DNA of 10,674 bases, from contig JALSNL010000216.1 of assembly GCA_026987055.1 (NCBI GenBank), positions 1 through 10,674 of the forward strand, read 5' to 3'. Below are positions 1 through 9,627 of this stretch, piece by piece (within the stretch, counting starts at the first letter, position 1; every line of letters begins with the position of its first letter). The notes under the pieces were generated by a model. It was not told where the DNA came from. It saw only the letters and a list, made by a program, of their open reading frames with translations, and ran no database searches. A program made the translations under genes and the position numbers. The DNA is from Melioribacteraceae bacterium (GTDB lineage: Bacteria > Bacteroidota > Ignavibacteria > Ignavibacteriales > Melioribacteraceae).

Positions 1-402
1 TAAAACCCGCACTTGACCTCACTTAAAAGGAAATTGTCATAGATTTCAATTCTACAATAGTACGATTAAAACTAAAAAATCGTTTTAATGTTTTGCCGAA
101 TAAGTTTTATTTCAATTCTACAATAGTACGATTAAAACGAATGTACCTAACTTCAAATATATCTATTTTCATATATTTCAATTCTACAATAGGACGATTA
201 AAACGATAAAATGTCCGCAATCAACCCTTGAAAAAAATTTATTTCAATTCTACAATAGTACGATTAAAACGGTCTTGCTGTTGCCGGTGGCGTAGTTGCT
301 ACAGTCATTTCAATTCTACAATAGTACGATTAAAACACAGACAAATTTAACTCATATCATAGTTAATTTAAAATTTCAATTCTACAATAGTACGATTAAA
401 AC
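1..402 (-). CRISPR. CRISPR array, 6 complete repeats plus a partial one, 36-bp spacers
   Basis: Six 30-bp repeats lie at 43-72, 109-138, 175-204, 241-270, 307-336 and 373-402. On the plus strand each starts ATTTCAATTC and ends CGATTAAAAC. TAAAAC at 1-6 is the tail of a seventh repeat, so the array continues past the left edge. All six spacers (7-42, 73-108, 139-174, 205-240, 271-306, 337-372) are exactly 36 bp, giving a strict 66-bp period. Read on the minus strand the repeat begins GTTTTAATCG and ends GAATTGAAAT. That is the usual form of I-B repeats, whose last eight bases become the crRNA 5' handle (here ATTGAAAT). Transcription is therefore inferred to run leftward, the leader is at 403-519, and spacer 337-372 is the newest. 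The repeat at 175-204 has T to G at base 193; the others are identical. Confidence 0.98.
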
Positions 403-519
403 TGCCCCAAAATAAGCCTTTTTCATGCTAATTTCAAAGCTTTTTTTATGTGTTTTTACGTCGACCTGTAATAGTGTAAAATCTCTAGGGGTACGACGAT
501 ATATGCTGGTTTAACTAAT
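403..519 (-). promoter_or_regulatory. CRISPR leader
   Basis: This AT-rich 117-bp stretch lies between the cas2 stop and the first repeat and contains no plausible gene. It is on the side expected for the leader, given the repeat orientation and the leftward direction of the cas genes. It should hold the pre-crRNA promoter and any sequences that guide Cas1-Cas2 integration. The leader function is inferred from position; no leader motif was recognised by homology. Confidence 0.75.
409..438 (-). promoter_or_regulatory. candidate pre-crRNA promoter
   Basis: On the minus strand TTGAAA (plus 432-437) is followed after 17 bp by TATTTT (plus 409-414), a fair sigma-70-like pair. The same bases also read as TTTG (plus 435-438), 20 bp, then TATTTTGG. 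That is one mismatch from the Bacteroidetes -33/-7 consensus TTTG-N19-21-TAnnTTTG. The start of transcription would fall at about the first base of the first repeat, so nearly no leader would be transcribed. In AT-rich DNA such matches arise by chance, so this is only a candidate. Confidence 0.35.
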
Positions 520-783
520 TTATATGAATGAATCGGTTTCATTTCTTTCTACGCCCAATACTTGTCTGTTAGTATAATTTCCCGAATCGAATTGATAGAT
601 AATTACCGAATCTTTTTCTTTATTGATTTTATCTTTTATTCCTTTTTTAATTATCTCGAACTGTGCTTCCGTTACATCTCCTTCAAATACGGAATTTTGT
701 ATCCATAATAAATGTTGTCTAAGAAATTTTAAAAGTTTTACACCTCTTTTAGGTGCGGCGTCATATACAATTATTACATACAT
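520..783 (-). CDS. cas2: Cas2, CRISPR adaptation protein
   Basis: This is an 87-residue Cas2 of normal length with a ferredoxin-like fold. It starts MYVIIVYDAAPKRG, with the conserved Asp at position 8 at the end of the first beta strand. The C-terminal half (SVIIYQF) matches the second Cas2 strand block. In the adaptation complex a Cas2 dimer bridges two Cas1 dimers during spacer capture and integration. The ATG at 783 is chosen because the family starts at this strand and AAAAGG (plus 791-796) lies 7 bases upstream. A longer reading to 834 would translate the palindrome at 801-819 and is rejected. It is the last gene before the leader, separated from cas1 by 44 bp that contain one palindrome. 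Confidence 0.94.
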   Translation of the reverse strand: MYVIIVYDAAPKRGVKLLKFLRQHLLWIQNSVFEGDVTEAQFEIIKKGIKDKINKEKDSVIIYQFDSGNYTNRQVLGVERNETDSFI

Positions 784-790
784 TTTTTTA

Positions 791-796
791 CCTTTT
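791..796 (-). promoter_or_regulatory. ribosome-binding site that sets the cas2 start
   Basis: AAAAGG on the minus strand sits 7 bases before the ATG at 783. It lies between the palindrome and the gene, and supports the short 87-residue Cas2 rather than a version extended upstream. Confidence 0.55.
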
Positions 797-800
797 GTTG

Positions 801-819
801 CACAGATTAGTAATCTGTG
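801..819. repeat. REP-like palindrome 1 (cas1-cas2 gap)
   Basis: CACAGATTAGTAATCTGTG: perfect 9-bp arms around a central G. As RNA it would form an 8-bp stem with a 3-base loop. It starts 8 bases after the cas1 stop and ends 17 bases before the cas2 start. The plus-strand flanks are GTTG on the left and ATACG on the right. No T tract follows it in the direction of transcription, so it does not look like an intrinsic terminator. Confidence 0.95.
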
Positions 820-827
820 ATACGTTT

Positions 828-1910
828 TTACCACCAGATTTTAAATGGCTTATATTCTTTTTCTCCAATAATATGTTTAATAAGCTTGTAACACTCCAAT
901 CTAATAAGATGTCTGTAACTAACAGACCTTTTAAGAGTTCTATGTTTAATTGTTGTTTTCAATTTTTCATCATATTCGCGTAAATATATTTTTCTGCCTT
1001 CTTCGGTTAACAGACAATGGTTAATTTTTTTATCGAAATGTTTTGCTTTAATTTGCTTTTTATTTAGCAGACTAAAAATAATTCTATCCGAAAGCAACGG
1101 TTTAAATATTTCTGCTAAATCCAAAGCTAAAGAAAATCTTCTTTCTCCCGGTTCGTGTAAAAAGCTAATTAATGGATTTAACTGCGTTTTATAAATTTCA
1201 CTTAACACTGTTGTATAAACTAACGAATTACCAAATGATATTAGTGCATTTATTTCATTTGTCGGCGGACGTTTTTCTCTTTTCGAAAAGTTAATCGGTT
1301 CATCTATAATTAAATTCCAAGTAGTATAATATGTTGATCTTATGTTCCCTTCAATACCCATAAGTTCTTGAACATCAGTTGTTTCTTTTATTTGTTTCAT
1401 AAGTTTATCAATCCTTGGAATAAATGGAGACATATCTTTATTGCGCGCGTTATAGTAAAGAAGATTTTTTCTAATGTTATTTGCCGAACCTTCTACAAAT
1501 TTTTGAGCAATTAAAACTCGCAGATTATTGTTAGAATATGAGGCAACCTGTCGTACTAATAGTTTACCGGAAACAAAAGGTTCTCTCGGGTAAAAACTTC
1601 CGCTATAATAACCGTAGTAATTAAAAAGATGTAATGTAATCTGATTTTTGGCAAGAAAGTTCAGAAACTTTGTATTAAATCTAAGTTCACTAAAACAATA
1701 AATTGCTTCTATATCTTCTATTGGTAAAGGTTTGCGTGGAAGCTTTTTGGGCTCATACTCATCTGCAGATTTGTCGTTGGTTTCATCTTCAACTTCAATA
1801 ATATCTTCCTCTGCTTCTACCGGTTCTTCTGCCTTACCGGGTTCAAAATATAGTGTATTTTGTCTACGAATTAACTTTCCGCTGCTGAAAATGTAATAGT
1901 TTCTTTTCAT
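828..1910 (-). CDS. cas1: Cas1, CRISPR integrase, with an acidic insertion
   Basis: This 360-residue Cas1 is the metal-dependent integrase that joins new spacers to the leader end of the array. The N-terminal beta domain starts NYYIFSSGKLIRRQNTLYF and resumes at about residue 63 (IEDIEAIYCF). The catalytic domain has E187 (MGIEGNIRSTYY), H252 (FLHEPGERRFS) and D264/E267 (LALDLAEIFKP), the conserved metal ligands, so the enzyme should be active. Residues about 24-60 are an unusual, strongly acidic and probably disordered segment rich in Glu and Asp, placed between two strands of the N-terminal domain; relatives usually have only a short turn there. This makes the protein longer than the common 320-340 residues. 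GGAAG lies 7 bases before the ATG at 1910. One palindrome separates it from cas4 and another from cas2. Confidence 0.97.
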   Translation of the reverse strand: MKRNYYIFSSGKLIRRQNTLYFEPGKAEEPVEAEEDIIEVEDETNDKSADEYEPKKLPRKPLPIEDIEAIYCFSELRFNTKFLNFLAKNQITLHLFNYYGYYSGSFYPREPFVSGKLLVRQVASYSNNNLRVLIAQKFVEGSANNIRKNLLYYNARNKDMSPFIPRIDKLMKQIKETTDVQELMGIEGNIRSTYYTTWNLIIDEPINFSKREKRPPTNEINALISFGNSLVYTTVLSEIYKTQLNPLISFLHEPGERRFSLALDLAEIFKPLLSDRIIFSLLNKKQIKAKHFDKKINHCLLTEEGRKIYLREYDEKLKTTIKHRTLKRSVSYRHLIRLECYKLIKHIIGEKEYKPFKIWW

Positions 1911-1933
1911 AATATTTCTTCCGGTTTTCGTTG

Positions 1934-1952
1934 CACAGATTAGTAATCTGTG
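1934..1952. repeat. REP-like palindrome 2 (cas4-cas1 gap)
   Basis: Identical in all 19 bases to the copy at 801-819, with the same central G orientation. It lies 22 bases after the cas4 stop and 23 bases before the cas1 ATG. The flanks are TCGTTG and TTACGA. The outermost TCGT/ACGA also pair, so the imperfect inverted repeat reaches about 31 bp (1928-1958). Confidence 0.95.
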
Positions 1953-1974
1953 TTACGATTTAAAGCAACTAGAA

Positions 1975-2457
1975 TTATATGTAACATAAATCATAATACG
2001 AACATTTTTTACAATATGATTTATTAATAACATTCGGTGGTGTTTCTTTCTTTAATATATAATTAATTGAATTATTTATTTCCATTAGTTTTTTCTCATC
2101 TCCAGGATTTAGTTCAACTTCAACCGTTTGCCGGAGTTTCGGATAATCTATCTTACCTTTTACACCGTCAATCCCTTTTTCTTTTAATACCTTTATGTAA
2201 TATTTTACTTGCCAGATATGTGTTTCTTCCATTTTATCGGATTTTTTAACTTCGTGTATCGTTTTGGTTTTCGCATCGTAATTATCAAGCACAATATTAT
2301 CTATACGTATTTCGTGTTTTTTTCGTTGATATGTTGAATCGGATATAAATTTACCCATTGCCACAACATCGCTGTTGTGCTCCATATCTATTTTGTGAGT
2401 GAAAAGCCAAAGTTTTCTCTCACAAATAAAATAATATGCAATTTGAGTTCCTGTCAT
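1975..2457 (-). CDS. cas4: Cas4, RecB-like nuclease with Fe-S cluster cysteines
   Basis: This 160-residue Cas4 is a PD-(D/E)XK nuclease that trims prespacers and helps select those with a correct PAM before Cas1-Cas2 integrates them. The N-terminus GTQIAYYFICERKLWLF carries the first cluster cysteine (C12). The C-terminal cluster cysteines are C149, C152 and C158 (CKKCSYYDLC). The nuclease residues are visible as D53 (RIDNIVLD), E69/K71 (HEVKKS) and Q83 (QVKYYI). All key residues are present and the length is normal for I-B Cas4. The ATG at 2457 has no obvious Shine-Dalgarno site; a palindrome ends only 13 bases upstream. It is separated from cas3, its usual neighbour, by the transposase gene. 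Confidence 0.95.
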   Translation of the reverse strand: MTGTQIAYYFICERKLWLFTHKIDMEHNSDVVAMGKFISDSTYQRKKHEIRIDNIVLDNYDAKTKTIHEVKKSDKMEETHIWQVKYYIKVLKEKGIDGVKGKIDYPKLRQTVEVELNPGDEKKLMEINNSINYILKKETPPNVINKSYCKKCSYYDLCYI

Positions 2458-2470
2458 ATTTAAAACGTAG

Positions 2471-2489
2471 CACAGATTAGTAATCTGTG
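2471..2489. repeat. REP-like palindrome 3 (RAYT-cas4 gap)
   Basis: Identical in all 19 bases and in orientation to the others. The flanks are GTAG and TTAAA. It lies 37 bases after the transposase stop and 13 bases before the cas4 ATG, and marks the downstream side of the transposase gene. Confidence 0.95.
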
Positions 2490-2526
2490 TTAAAAAACCA
2501 GAAAATAGTACAGATAAATTTCTGTA

Positions 2527-3099
2527 TTACAAAACCAAATAATTTTTATTGCAATACGTGTATTCCCAATCAAACCAGTTATTTACCAAACCGGCTTTTA
2601 CCGGATTTTCCAAAACATATTTTATTGTAAAATAAAGTTCTTTCTCATTTCTAATCCACCTATCAAAACTTTCATCTTGCCAAAAAGAACCCTCGCGTTG
2701 TAAAAACAGGTTTGATTTTCTTGCGGATATTCGTTTAATAGATTGCATTATTTTACTTATACCTTTATTACCCGATAGTAATTCAAAAACCAGGTGGATA
2801 TGATTAGGCATAATTGTATAACAAATTAAATTATAATCTTTGCCATCGGGATAGTGCAAAGTGTTTTTACAAACATCCGCTATATCTTTTTCTGCTAAAT
2901 ATTGCTTTCCGTATTCTCCACTGTCTAAAACCGAATCATATTTTTTGATAATTCGTTCGTATTTTGTGTTGTCTAAATTTTTCAAATCGGAATGAATTAT
3001 TTTAAGTAATGTTTGCGGTATAGAATTCTTTAACCGGTATGTAATAAAATACATTCCGTCGTTAAAATATAAATGCGGTAAGTTGCGTTTGTGTAACAT
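2527..3099 (-). CDS. REP-associated tyrosine transposase (RAYT, Y1 HUH family)
   Basis: This 190-residue protein is a full-length RAYT (TnpA_REP), a single-strand DNA endonuclease related to IS200/IS605 transposases. The HUH metal motif is H100-I-H102 in YTIMPNHIHLVFELL. The catalytic Tyr is probably Y161 in YVLENPVKAGLV, the signature block of the family. FWQDESFDRWI (139-149) is the other conserved block. The N-terminal YFITYRL strand is also typical. No frameshift or stop is seen, so it may be active. The family nicks and joins DNA at REP hairpins and is mostly single-copy and vertically kept rather than self-transposing like an IS. It lies in the cas operon in the same direction, 42 bp downstream of cas3. 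There is no clear Shine-Dalgarno site at the ATG at 3099, so expression may be low or depend on readthrough. Confidence 0.94.
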   Translation of the reverse strand: MLHKRNLPHLYFNDGMYFITYRLKNSIPQTLLKIIHSDLKNLDNTKYERIIKKYDSVLDSGEYGKQYLAEKDIADVCKNTLHYPDGKDYNLICYTIMPNHIHLVFELLSGNKGISKIMQSIKRISARKSNLFLQREGSFWQDESFDRWIRNEKELYFTIKYVLENPVKAGLVNNWFDWEYTYCNKNYLVL

Positions 3100-3113
3100 A
3101 ATATTATTTGTTG

Positions 3114-3132
3114 CACAGATTAGTAATCTGTG
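3114..3132. repeat. REP-like palindrome 4 (cas3-RAYT gap)
   Basis: Identical in all 19 bases and in orientation to the other copies. The flanks are GTTG and CTATG. It starts 9 bases after the cas3 stop and ends 14 bases before the transposase ATG, and marks the upstream side of the transposase gene. Confidence 0.95.
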
Positions 3133-3141
3133 CTATGTTGT

Positions 3142-5767
3142 TTAAATAAACGGATTATATTCGGGGAAATCATATTTTAGTATTCCCGTTTCTTCATCAT
3201 ATTCAGTTTTTACAATAAAAATATTACGGCACCATTTATTTATTAGTTTTTCTTGATGATTATCAAAATTATTTTCGTTATTAACTAACTGATAACTAAG
3301 TCGAATATCCTCGCGAAATCTAATTTCGTCGTATTTCCATTTTGGGAAATAAACATTTACAACAAATCTGTTTAAAATTACTTTTTTGAATTTAACATAA
3401 AGGTTTTTGTTATCTGAGTTCTTTTCGAAAAATTCATTTATGCTTTTTATCAGTTCTTCAAGTTTTGTTTTGGGGATAACGGAAATACTGGAAATTTCTC
3501 TGAATATTCTATGTGCTTCATCTTTTCTTTCCGCCATAAAACCCGAATCAAGTATATCAAGTGTTTTGTAAAAAGTTGTCAGATAACTTTCCGAAACTGC
3601 AAATATTTTAGGATTATAAAGTTTTTTAACAAGTTCTTTCTTTTCTAATTCGGATAATATCAAAGCCTCGGGCTCAAGTTTTTTTATTGTTTTAAAAAAT
3701 TCATCAACCGTTTTTTTGTTTCGCCAATCTTTTGATTTTTTCTTGTATTTCCCGTTTTTATCCAACCATTTGTCTGTTTCTAAATCACTTTCAGTTTTTG
3801 AGAAGAGTTTTAATGAAATTTCAATAAGATCATTCGAATAAACATTGTTCCCACCCGATTCAATTCCATTTTCAAAAATCGTTACGAAAACATTAGGGCT
3901 CTCCAAATTACTCGGCGATTCGGTTTTATAACGTCTCAAGACTCGTCCCATTCTTTGAACTAAAGAATCGATCGGCACAAATTCCGTATATAAAATATCC
4001 GCATCCAAATCCAATGATGCTTCAACTACTTGTGTAGCAACAACAATTTTGGGTATATTTTCGTCCAAAGGTTTTGGATTTGAGAATTCTTTAACTATTA
4101 AATTTTCTTTTTCTTTTCTTTTTTCGTATGTTAATCTGGAATGTAATAGTTCAACAAACATCTTTTCACCAACGTTTTTCTTAATTTTATCAAACACATC
4201 AACAGCAAGTTTTACTGTATTAACAACTACCAAGACTCGCTGTCCATTGTTTTCATAAGATTTATCAATTATTTCGTCTATAATTTTATAATATTCAAAT
4301 TCATTTTCATTGTTTTTAATTTTAATAAATTTCAGTTTATGTTTTTTTATGGATGAATAATCAACTTCTGTAGCTTTATCGTAATAGTCAATCAATTCGA
4401 AATCTTTTTCCCCGACTTCATCTTTAATTCTGTTCTTCAATTCTTCCCGAATAAAATCAGGCATTGTTGCAGTTATCAATAAAAATTTGCCACCCATTTT
4501 ATAAATATCTTGTAGATATCTCACTATTATTGCTGCAGCTTTTGGATCATAAGCTTGCACTTCGTCAATTACCAAACGTGAGTAAGAAAAAGTTGCATAA
4601 ATTTTTTCATAAGAAGGCGGACGCAAAGCATAAGGGAAAAACTGATCGCCAGTAGAAACCATAAACGGATAACTTAATTGTCTTGCAAGATAATAAGATT
4701 TTAAGTTTTCCGTTTCGTTTCCGTCTCCCAATAAATAAACATCGGCATCGGAATGAAGCAAGCCCACTCTTTCATCTTCATCATTAAATAATTGTTGTGA
4801 ACGTTCGAATATTTGATTTACCGCGGAACGCAACGGCAATGTATAGAACGTTTTTTCACCTTTGGACCAGATGTAAGAAAATTCTGTTTTGCCGCTACCC
4901 GTTGGTGCAACTAAAATTACATTTTTTTCACTTAATTTTTTTTCTTCTATTAATTTTACCTGCCAAATCTTTTTTTCGTCATCCAAGTTAAATTTATCTT
5001 TTAGTTTGCTTTTAATTTTTTCGTATTCAATTCCTTTAAATTCAATCGGTTGTTCGTAATTATTCTCACTTTCACAGAAAGAAGCAAAATGATCGCATCG
5101 AATTAAAAATCCAGATAATTTTACCCAATCAACTAAGTTTACTTTTTCGAATGAAATACGCTTCGGTAACCAGTACAAACTGTAAGGCGGAATAGCATAG
5201 TCCTCGATTTGTGCACCGTTAATAATTTCCGTCAACATGGTTTTGTCGAATTTAATAAGTTCTGCATAACCATTAAAAAAATCTCTAAGTTCTTCTTTAA
5301 GATTTTTTTCAATTTCGGATTGCAAATTTTCATTAAGCAAATTTTCGATTTCGTCAATTGAATATCGAATTACTTCTTCAAAATTATTACGCCAATGATG
5401 ATAAGCAACAGCAGACAAAACAAATTGCTTGTACTCTTTTGCATCTTCCGGATAAATTTGTTTAATCTTTTCTTCCAATTTTATTTTATCGATTAAGAAT
5501 AGCGAGAAAATAGAATGGGGCAAATTTGTAGAAATTTCAAAAGGACAGTAATTTTTATTTCCTAAAGTTCTAATTTGAAAATAGGGTAAGGCTTTACCCA
5601 AGTCATGTAAAATAACAGCAATTTTTATGAGTTCGTATAATTTATTATCACCTATGAATGTTTTAATTTCATTTATGTTCCTTAAAATATCTTCGATATG
5701 TTGAAGAAGTGAAATACCGTTTTTATTATTTTCATTTGCACTTTTTGCCCAAATTTTTGCTTCAATG

Positions 5768-5775
<8 letters not shown>
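3142..5775 (-). CDS. cas3: Cas3, HD nuclease fused to SF2 helicase
   Basis: This 877-residue Cas3 is the effector recruited by Cascade to unwind and degrade target DNA. The N-terminal HD nuclease domain spans about 1-235, with H26, H57-D58 (VILHDLGK), H87 and H126-H127 (AYHHWR). The helicase has Walker A APTGSGKTE (290-298), the DEVQ box (404-407, in place of the commoner DEAH), TAT (435-437), motif V VVATQVVEASLDLD (578-591) and motif VI QRMGRVLRR (607-615). All key residues are present and HD and helicase are in one chain, as usual for I-B. The C-terminal region after about 620 is the accessory domain and is less conserved. It overlaps the end of cas5 by 8 bases, with GGGTGA before its ATG, so translation is probably coupled. 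It is the last gene of the tightly packed interference block. Confidence 0.97.
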
Positions 5776-8506
<2,731 letters not shown>

Positions 8507-8508
8507 TT

Positions 8509-9615
8509 TTATCTCCTCTTAATTTTATCTTCAATTAACGAATACAATTTTAATATCTTGTTAGCCGTGTTTTTCAAATGGTTACGATTTTTTTGTAAGA
8601 ATAAAGTATTGTTAATATAATTTTGTTCGCTTTTGTTTAATTGGTCTTTTATTGAAAGTCTCAAAAATTTCTGAGCAAGATCAATTAAGTCGGAATATTT
8701 TTCGTCAAGAATTTTATTGTAAATATTGTATTCTCCTAAGTCCGATAAAATTGATGCAATTTGTCTGTCCGTAATAATCTTTACAACATTATACGGCAAT
8801 GTAAAATATTCAATGCTTTTATTCTTTTTAGTAATAATTTCTATGTTCATTCCACTCCATATTCCAAGAGAAGTTTGAATTTTATTTGCATATTCTATGA
8901 CCGTAGTTGCAAGAATTTCTCGTTTTGTACGATTCTCGATTTTACTATTAGCGCCAAAGGATTCTTTCACGAATTTGTTGAGTTCGTACATTACTTTAAA
9001 CGAAGGGGCGTTGATAAAAATTTCGGAAAAATCTGATAACGTTGTTAAGCCGAGATGGTGGTGAATTAAAATAATGGAACAGACGGGACAAACGTAAGTT
9101 GAAGTGTTAAAGTTCCAAAATCCGTTTGGGAATAAGGATTGAGCTCCACCTAGCTGTTTATCAAATTTATTAGAGAATTCATTAATTCCATAATAGAAAG
9201 TGTCAAAATCATTATTTCTCTCACTCCAAACCTTATTCAACGTTTTTAGTCTTTCTTTTGAAAAACCTAAATTACTTGAACAAATAGAACAATTTTTTTT
9301 CGTTTTTTTTATTCTCTTAATTGATTTCAAATAAAGATGAAAGTTATTTTTGTCTTGTATCCGAGATGAATTTATAAAATTTGGATACAGATTTGATTTA
9401 CCTACGATTGAAACTTTTAATGTTTTCTCTTGTCCGAAAAAGCGACGATTAACATCAATAAAATCAAAATACCGTTCGGGTAACTCTGCTGTATTTCCAC
9501 TAAAACTTATCTTATTTATTCCTTCTAAAACATCCAATAATTTTAATCCAACTACTCCGGCGTTATATAACCAATTAGATGGAAAAAGTATTATTTTATT
9601 ATTTTCTTTAATCAT
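8509..9615 (-). CDS. cas8: Cas8, large Cascade subunit of the CXXC-CXXC (Cst1) type
   Basis: This 368-residue protein is the likely large subunit, which recognises the PAM and opens target DNA. The N-terminus FPSNWLYNAGVVGLKLL (11-27) is characteristic of the Cst1 group. Two CXXC pairs, C109/C112 (NCSICSS) and C176/C179 (VCPVCS), 67 residues apart, fit the 'CXXC-CXXC region' family (TIGR01908) and probably bind zinc. The basic C-terminus (NRNHLKNTANKILKLYSLIEDKIKRR) ends early compared with typical longer members, and the missing helical part may be the separate ORF that follows. The start overlaps the cas6 stop as ATGA, with GGAGGTG 5 bases upstream. The assignment rests on the motifs and on its place between cas6 and cas7. 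Confidence 0.8.
   Translation of the reverse strand: MIKENNKIILFPSNWLYNAGVVGLKLLDVLEGINKISFSGNTAELPERYFDFIDVNRRFFGQEKTLKVSIVGKSNLYPNFINSSRIQDKNNFHLYLKSIKRIKKTKKNCSICSSNLGFSKERLKTLNKVWSERNNDFDTFYYGINEFSNKFDKQLGGAQSLFPNGFWNFNTSTYVCPVCSIILIHHHLGLTTLSDFSEIFINAPSFKVMYELNKFVKESFGANSKIENRTKREILATTVIEYANKIQTSLGIWSGMNIEIITKKNKSIEYFTLPYNVVKIITDRQIASILSDLGEYNIYNKILDEKYSDLIDLAQKFLRLSIKDQLNKSEQNYINNTLFLQKNRNHLKNTANKILKLYSLIEDKIKRR
8513..8517 (-). promoter_or_regulatory. ribosome-binding site of the small subunit candidate, inside the end of cas8
   Basis: AGGAG on the minus strand falls in the last codons of cas8, 6 bases before the ATG at 8506. The cas8 stop (8509-8511) and this ATG are 2 bases apart and in different frames. 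The site supports a real, translationally coupled gene start rather than a broken cas8. Confidence 0.8.
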
Positions 9616-9627
9616 TTCACCACCTCC
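9612..9627 (-). promoter_or_regulatory. cas6-cas8 coupled junction with strong ribosome-binding site
   Basis: GGAGGTG (plus 9621-9627) lies 5 bases before the cas8 ATG. The cas8 start and the cas6 stop share the bases ATGA (9615-9612), a typical arrangement for translational coupling. Confidence 0.85.

Larger units (their letters stand above)
2471..3132 (-). mobile_element. RAYT unit: transposase gene between two same-orientation palindromes
   Basis: The transposase gene at 2527-3099 is bracketed by two identical palindromes at 2471-2489 and 3114-3132. This is the arrangement typical of REP-associated tyrosine transposases, which sit beside copies of the REP-like hairpin they recognise. The unit separates cas3 from cas4, which normally adjoin in this subtype. 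The boundaries are drawn at the palindromes. I see no clear target-site duplication, and the same palindrome also occurs in gaps without a transposase, so the true ends of any inserted segment are uncertain. Confidence 0.55.

Noticed and set aside
73..108. GTTTTAAT in spacer 73-108, the inverse of the repeat end ATTAAAAC, as a remnant of an inverted repeat
   Set aside because: Eight AT-rich bases only, and the spacer length is exactly regular. Coincidence is the simplest reading.
801..819. The palindromes as part of, or derived from, the CRISPR repeat
   Set aside because: The two sequences share no meaningful stretch, and the palindromes lack regular spacing.
784..834. A longer cas2 starting at 834 and overlapping the end of cas1
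   Set aside because: The extra 17 residues are a translation of the palindrome and its flanks. Cas2 begins at the MYVIIVYD strand, and a ribosome-binding site fits the ATG at 783.
2527..3099. IS200/IS605 insertion sequence
   Set aside because: The FWQDESFDRW and YVLENPVKAGLV blocks and the association with REP-like palindromes point to the RAYT branch. There is no TnpB and no IS200-type end structure.
801..3132. The palindromes as intrinsic transcription terminators
   Set aside because: No T tract follows any copy in the leftward direction, the stem is AT-rich, and terminators after every gene would cut the operon repeatedly.
4049..4991. Plus-strand open frames within cas3 and the other cas genes
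   Set aside because: They lie wholly inside well-conserved minus-strand genes, have no ribosome-binding sites, and give low-complexity Phe/Leu/Ser-rich products typical of antisense frames.
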